Assembly: GCA_013297775.1 (NCBI GenBank) | Contig: JAAFIL010000023.1 | Location: forward strand, 1-55,744 | Direction of reading: 5' to 3' | From: Bacteroidota bacterium | Lineage (GTDB): Bacteria > Bacteroidota > Bacteroidia > B-17B0 > Aurantibacillaceae | DNA length: 55,744 nucleotides | Shown: one piece after another, positions 54,993-55,744 of the stretch | Numbering within the stretch: position 1 is the stretch's first letter | Layout: the number at the start of each line of letters is the position of its first letter | Position numbers and translations under genes: made by a program | The notes under the pieces: generated by a model | The model's database searches: none | What the model was told of the DNA's origin: nothing | What the model saw: only the letters and a program-made list of their open reading frames with translations

Positions 54993-55136
54993 ACTTTATT
55001 AAAATAGATCAAGAGAAATTCTTTTAATTCATTCACTAAGTTTTAAAATTAAAAGCTAGGCTAAAATAACCGTTACCAAATTTTTGATTTTATCGAGTAC
55101 TGAAAAAATGCGTTAATAGAGTTTTACTCCCATTTT

Positions 55137-55169
55137 AAAAAAAGGAATCCCTAAAGGATTCCTTTTTTT
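55137..55169. terminator. Bidirectional terminator after the DUF5684 gene
   Basis: AAAGGAATCC (55141-55150) and GGATTCCTTT (55156-55165) form a perfect 10-bp stem with a 5-base loop. An A-run precedes it and a T-run follows, so it could stop transcription from either side. It lies 145 bases after the stop codon. Confidence 0.8.
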
Positions 55170-55199
55170 CATAAAAAATCATAGACCTAAGAAAACGTT

Positions 55200-55500
55200 A
55201 TTTTAGAAAAAAGGCTAACGTCTTGAAATAATTCCTAGTTATTCAAGCTCTTTTTAGAGTTCTTAAAATTGTAAACGAAACTCTGGAAAATATGTTGAGT
55301 CCCTTTCCGTGAGGGATACTTTCGACTTCGCTCAATATAAATTCGGCAATAGCCCCCGATTATTTTTTGTTGGTAGGACGCGAGCGAGGAGGCGACCACA
55401 GGAAGCCACCGGAGCCGCAGCCATGCCACAAAAAATGGAGGGGCTAAAGCCGATAGCCCGACCCCAAGAAAAACATTATGTATCAAAAACTATTTTAAAT
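55200..55500. repeat. Mosaic of palindromic repeat DNA with a GC-rich island
   Basis: A gene-free stretch. TCCCT/AGGGA (55300-55304, 55312-55316) sits inside an outer pair TTGAG/CTCAA (55295-55299, 55331-55335). From about 55370 to 55475 the base composition turns strikingly GC-rich, with GGGGCTAAAGCCGATAGCCC as a self-complementary tract. Open frames cross it on both strands, but I regard them as spurious products of a repeat that I associate with Bacteroidota intergenic DNA. A structured RNA is not excluded. Confidence 0.55.
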
Positions 55501-55581
55501 AATTAAACCCGATTTTTTCATACACATCACAAGGGGCACGGCACCAGCATCCATTCATAAAGCGTGTTGGTATTAATTATC

Positions 55582-55744
55582 TTCCTATTGCTTTATATAG
55601 CTTAAACCTAGATTATGCAATAGGAATCTATTACGAGTCGAAATCCCTTCAAAACAGTAAACTTCGTCACTTTTTCTTCTTCACCATAGCAACACTATGC
55701 CTCAGTCGAAAAAGTGCCTGTTTTATTGGGCTTTCACCTCTCAC
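55582..55744. repeat. Palindromic element truncated by the window end
   Basis: Nested inverted repeats: TTCCTATTGC (55582-55591) with GCAATAGGAA (55617-55626); CACTTTTTC with GAAAAAGTG around an inner CATAG/CTATG pair (about 55670-55715); and an outer imperfect pair, CTGTTTT..GGG..TTTC..CTC against its complement. The final 68 bases match the start of the window. The element evidently continues past base 55744, where a copy of GATTCCTATTGCATAATC would be expected. Confidence 0.75.

Noticed and set aside
55235-55506. Opposing frames of 83 and 65 residues in the GC-rich island
   Set aside because: Both read through repeat DNA; the peptides look like typical spurious products of intergenic repeats.
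1-55744. Circular plasmid or phage with terminal redundancy
   Set aside because: The end repeats differ at many positions and are part of a palindromic family. The gene content is chromosomal (recG, clpB, dxr, tsaD), with no replication or phage genes.

Overview
The window looks like one contig from an AT-rich member of the Bacteroidota. The support is type IX secretion (T9SS) C-terminal sorting domains on two exported proteins, SprB-type repeats, a TonB-dependent receptor of the OMP_b-brl_3 kind, a LytS/LytTR pair, Omp28-, DUF6029-, DUF4230- and DUF3109-family proteins, few Shine-Dalgarno sites, and several TAnnTTTG promoter-like boxes. I found no rRNA or tRNA gene, no phage genes, no transposase gene and no CRISPR array.

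Layout. 1-940 is gene-free and carries three copies of a conserved hairpin; the last one ends 7 bases before an AAA ATPase/nuclease-like gene (941-2356). A DUF3109 gene, a T9SS-exported beta-helix protein, a helical orphan, a SpoIIE-type phosphatase and an OmpR-type regulator follow (2384-6981). On the minus strand come an envelope and housekeeping run of flippase, heptose adenylyltransferase, LPG-synthase-like membrane protein, panD and recG (6976-12783), then a DUF4230 gene and tsaD. A TamB-like protein and a 2271-residue SprB-like T9SS adhesin fill 15308-26897. From 27768 to 36369, on the plus strand, lie a glycosyltransferase, a YebC-family protein, recJ, a CocE-like hydrolase, a 40-residue FeoB-associated Cys-rich protein and clpB. 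At 36976-37653 (minus) is a putative secreted effector with a GNAT-like C-terminus, followed by an ABC-F ATPase and panB. A type II restriction-modification pair sits at 40844-43064. A LytTR/LytS pair divergent from a TonB receptor, then rseP and dxr, follow. The end holds a TlpA-like protein, DUF6029, an Omp28-like lipoprotein and three small membrane proteins.

How the genes work together. Most of the window is cell-envelope biology: lipopolysaccharide precursors, outer-membrane protein assembly, T9SS surface display and regulated intramembrane proteolysis. This is mixed with repair and proteostasis (recG, recJ, clpB) and cofactor or isoprenoid synthesis (panB, panD, dxr). The accessory parts are the ATPase locus, the restriction-modification pair and the GNAT effector.

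The most striking non-gene signal is a 160-bp palindromic element present three times (10521, 27115, 36774) at about 98% identity, each copy flanked by a 3-bp direct repeat, TTA or TAA. One copy sits exactly at the recG stop codon. Both contig ends lie inside copies of a different palindromic repeat, which probably explains where the assembly stopped. The most speculative but potentially most interesting protein is the GNAT effector: it has an N-terminal motif like those of DUF4157/contractile-injection cargo and two copies of QPLITNYF, which fits the PCNA-interacting (PIP) box consensus.
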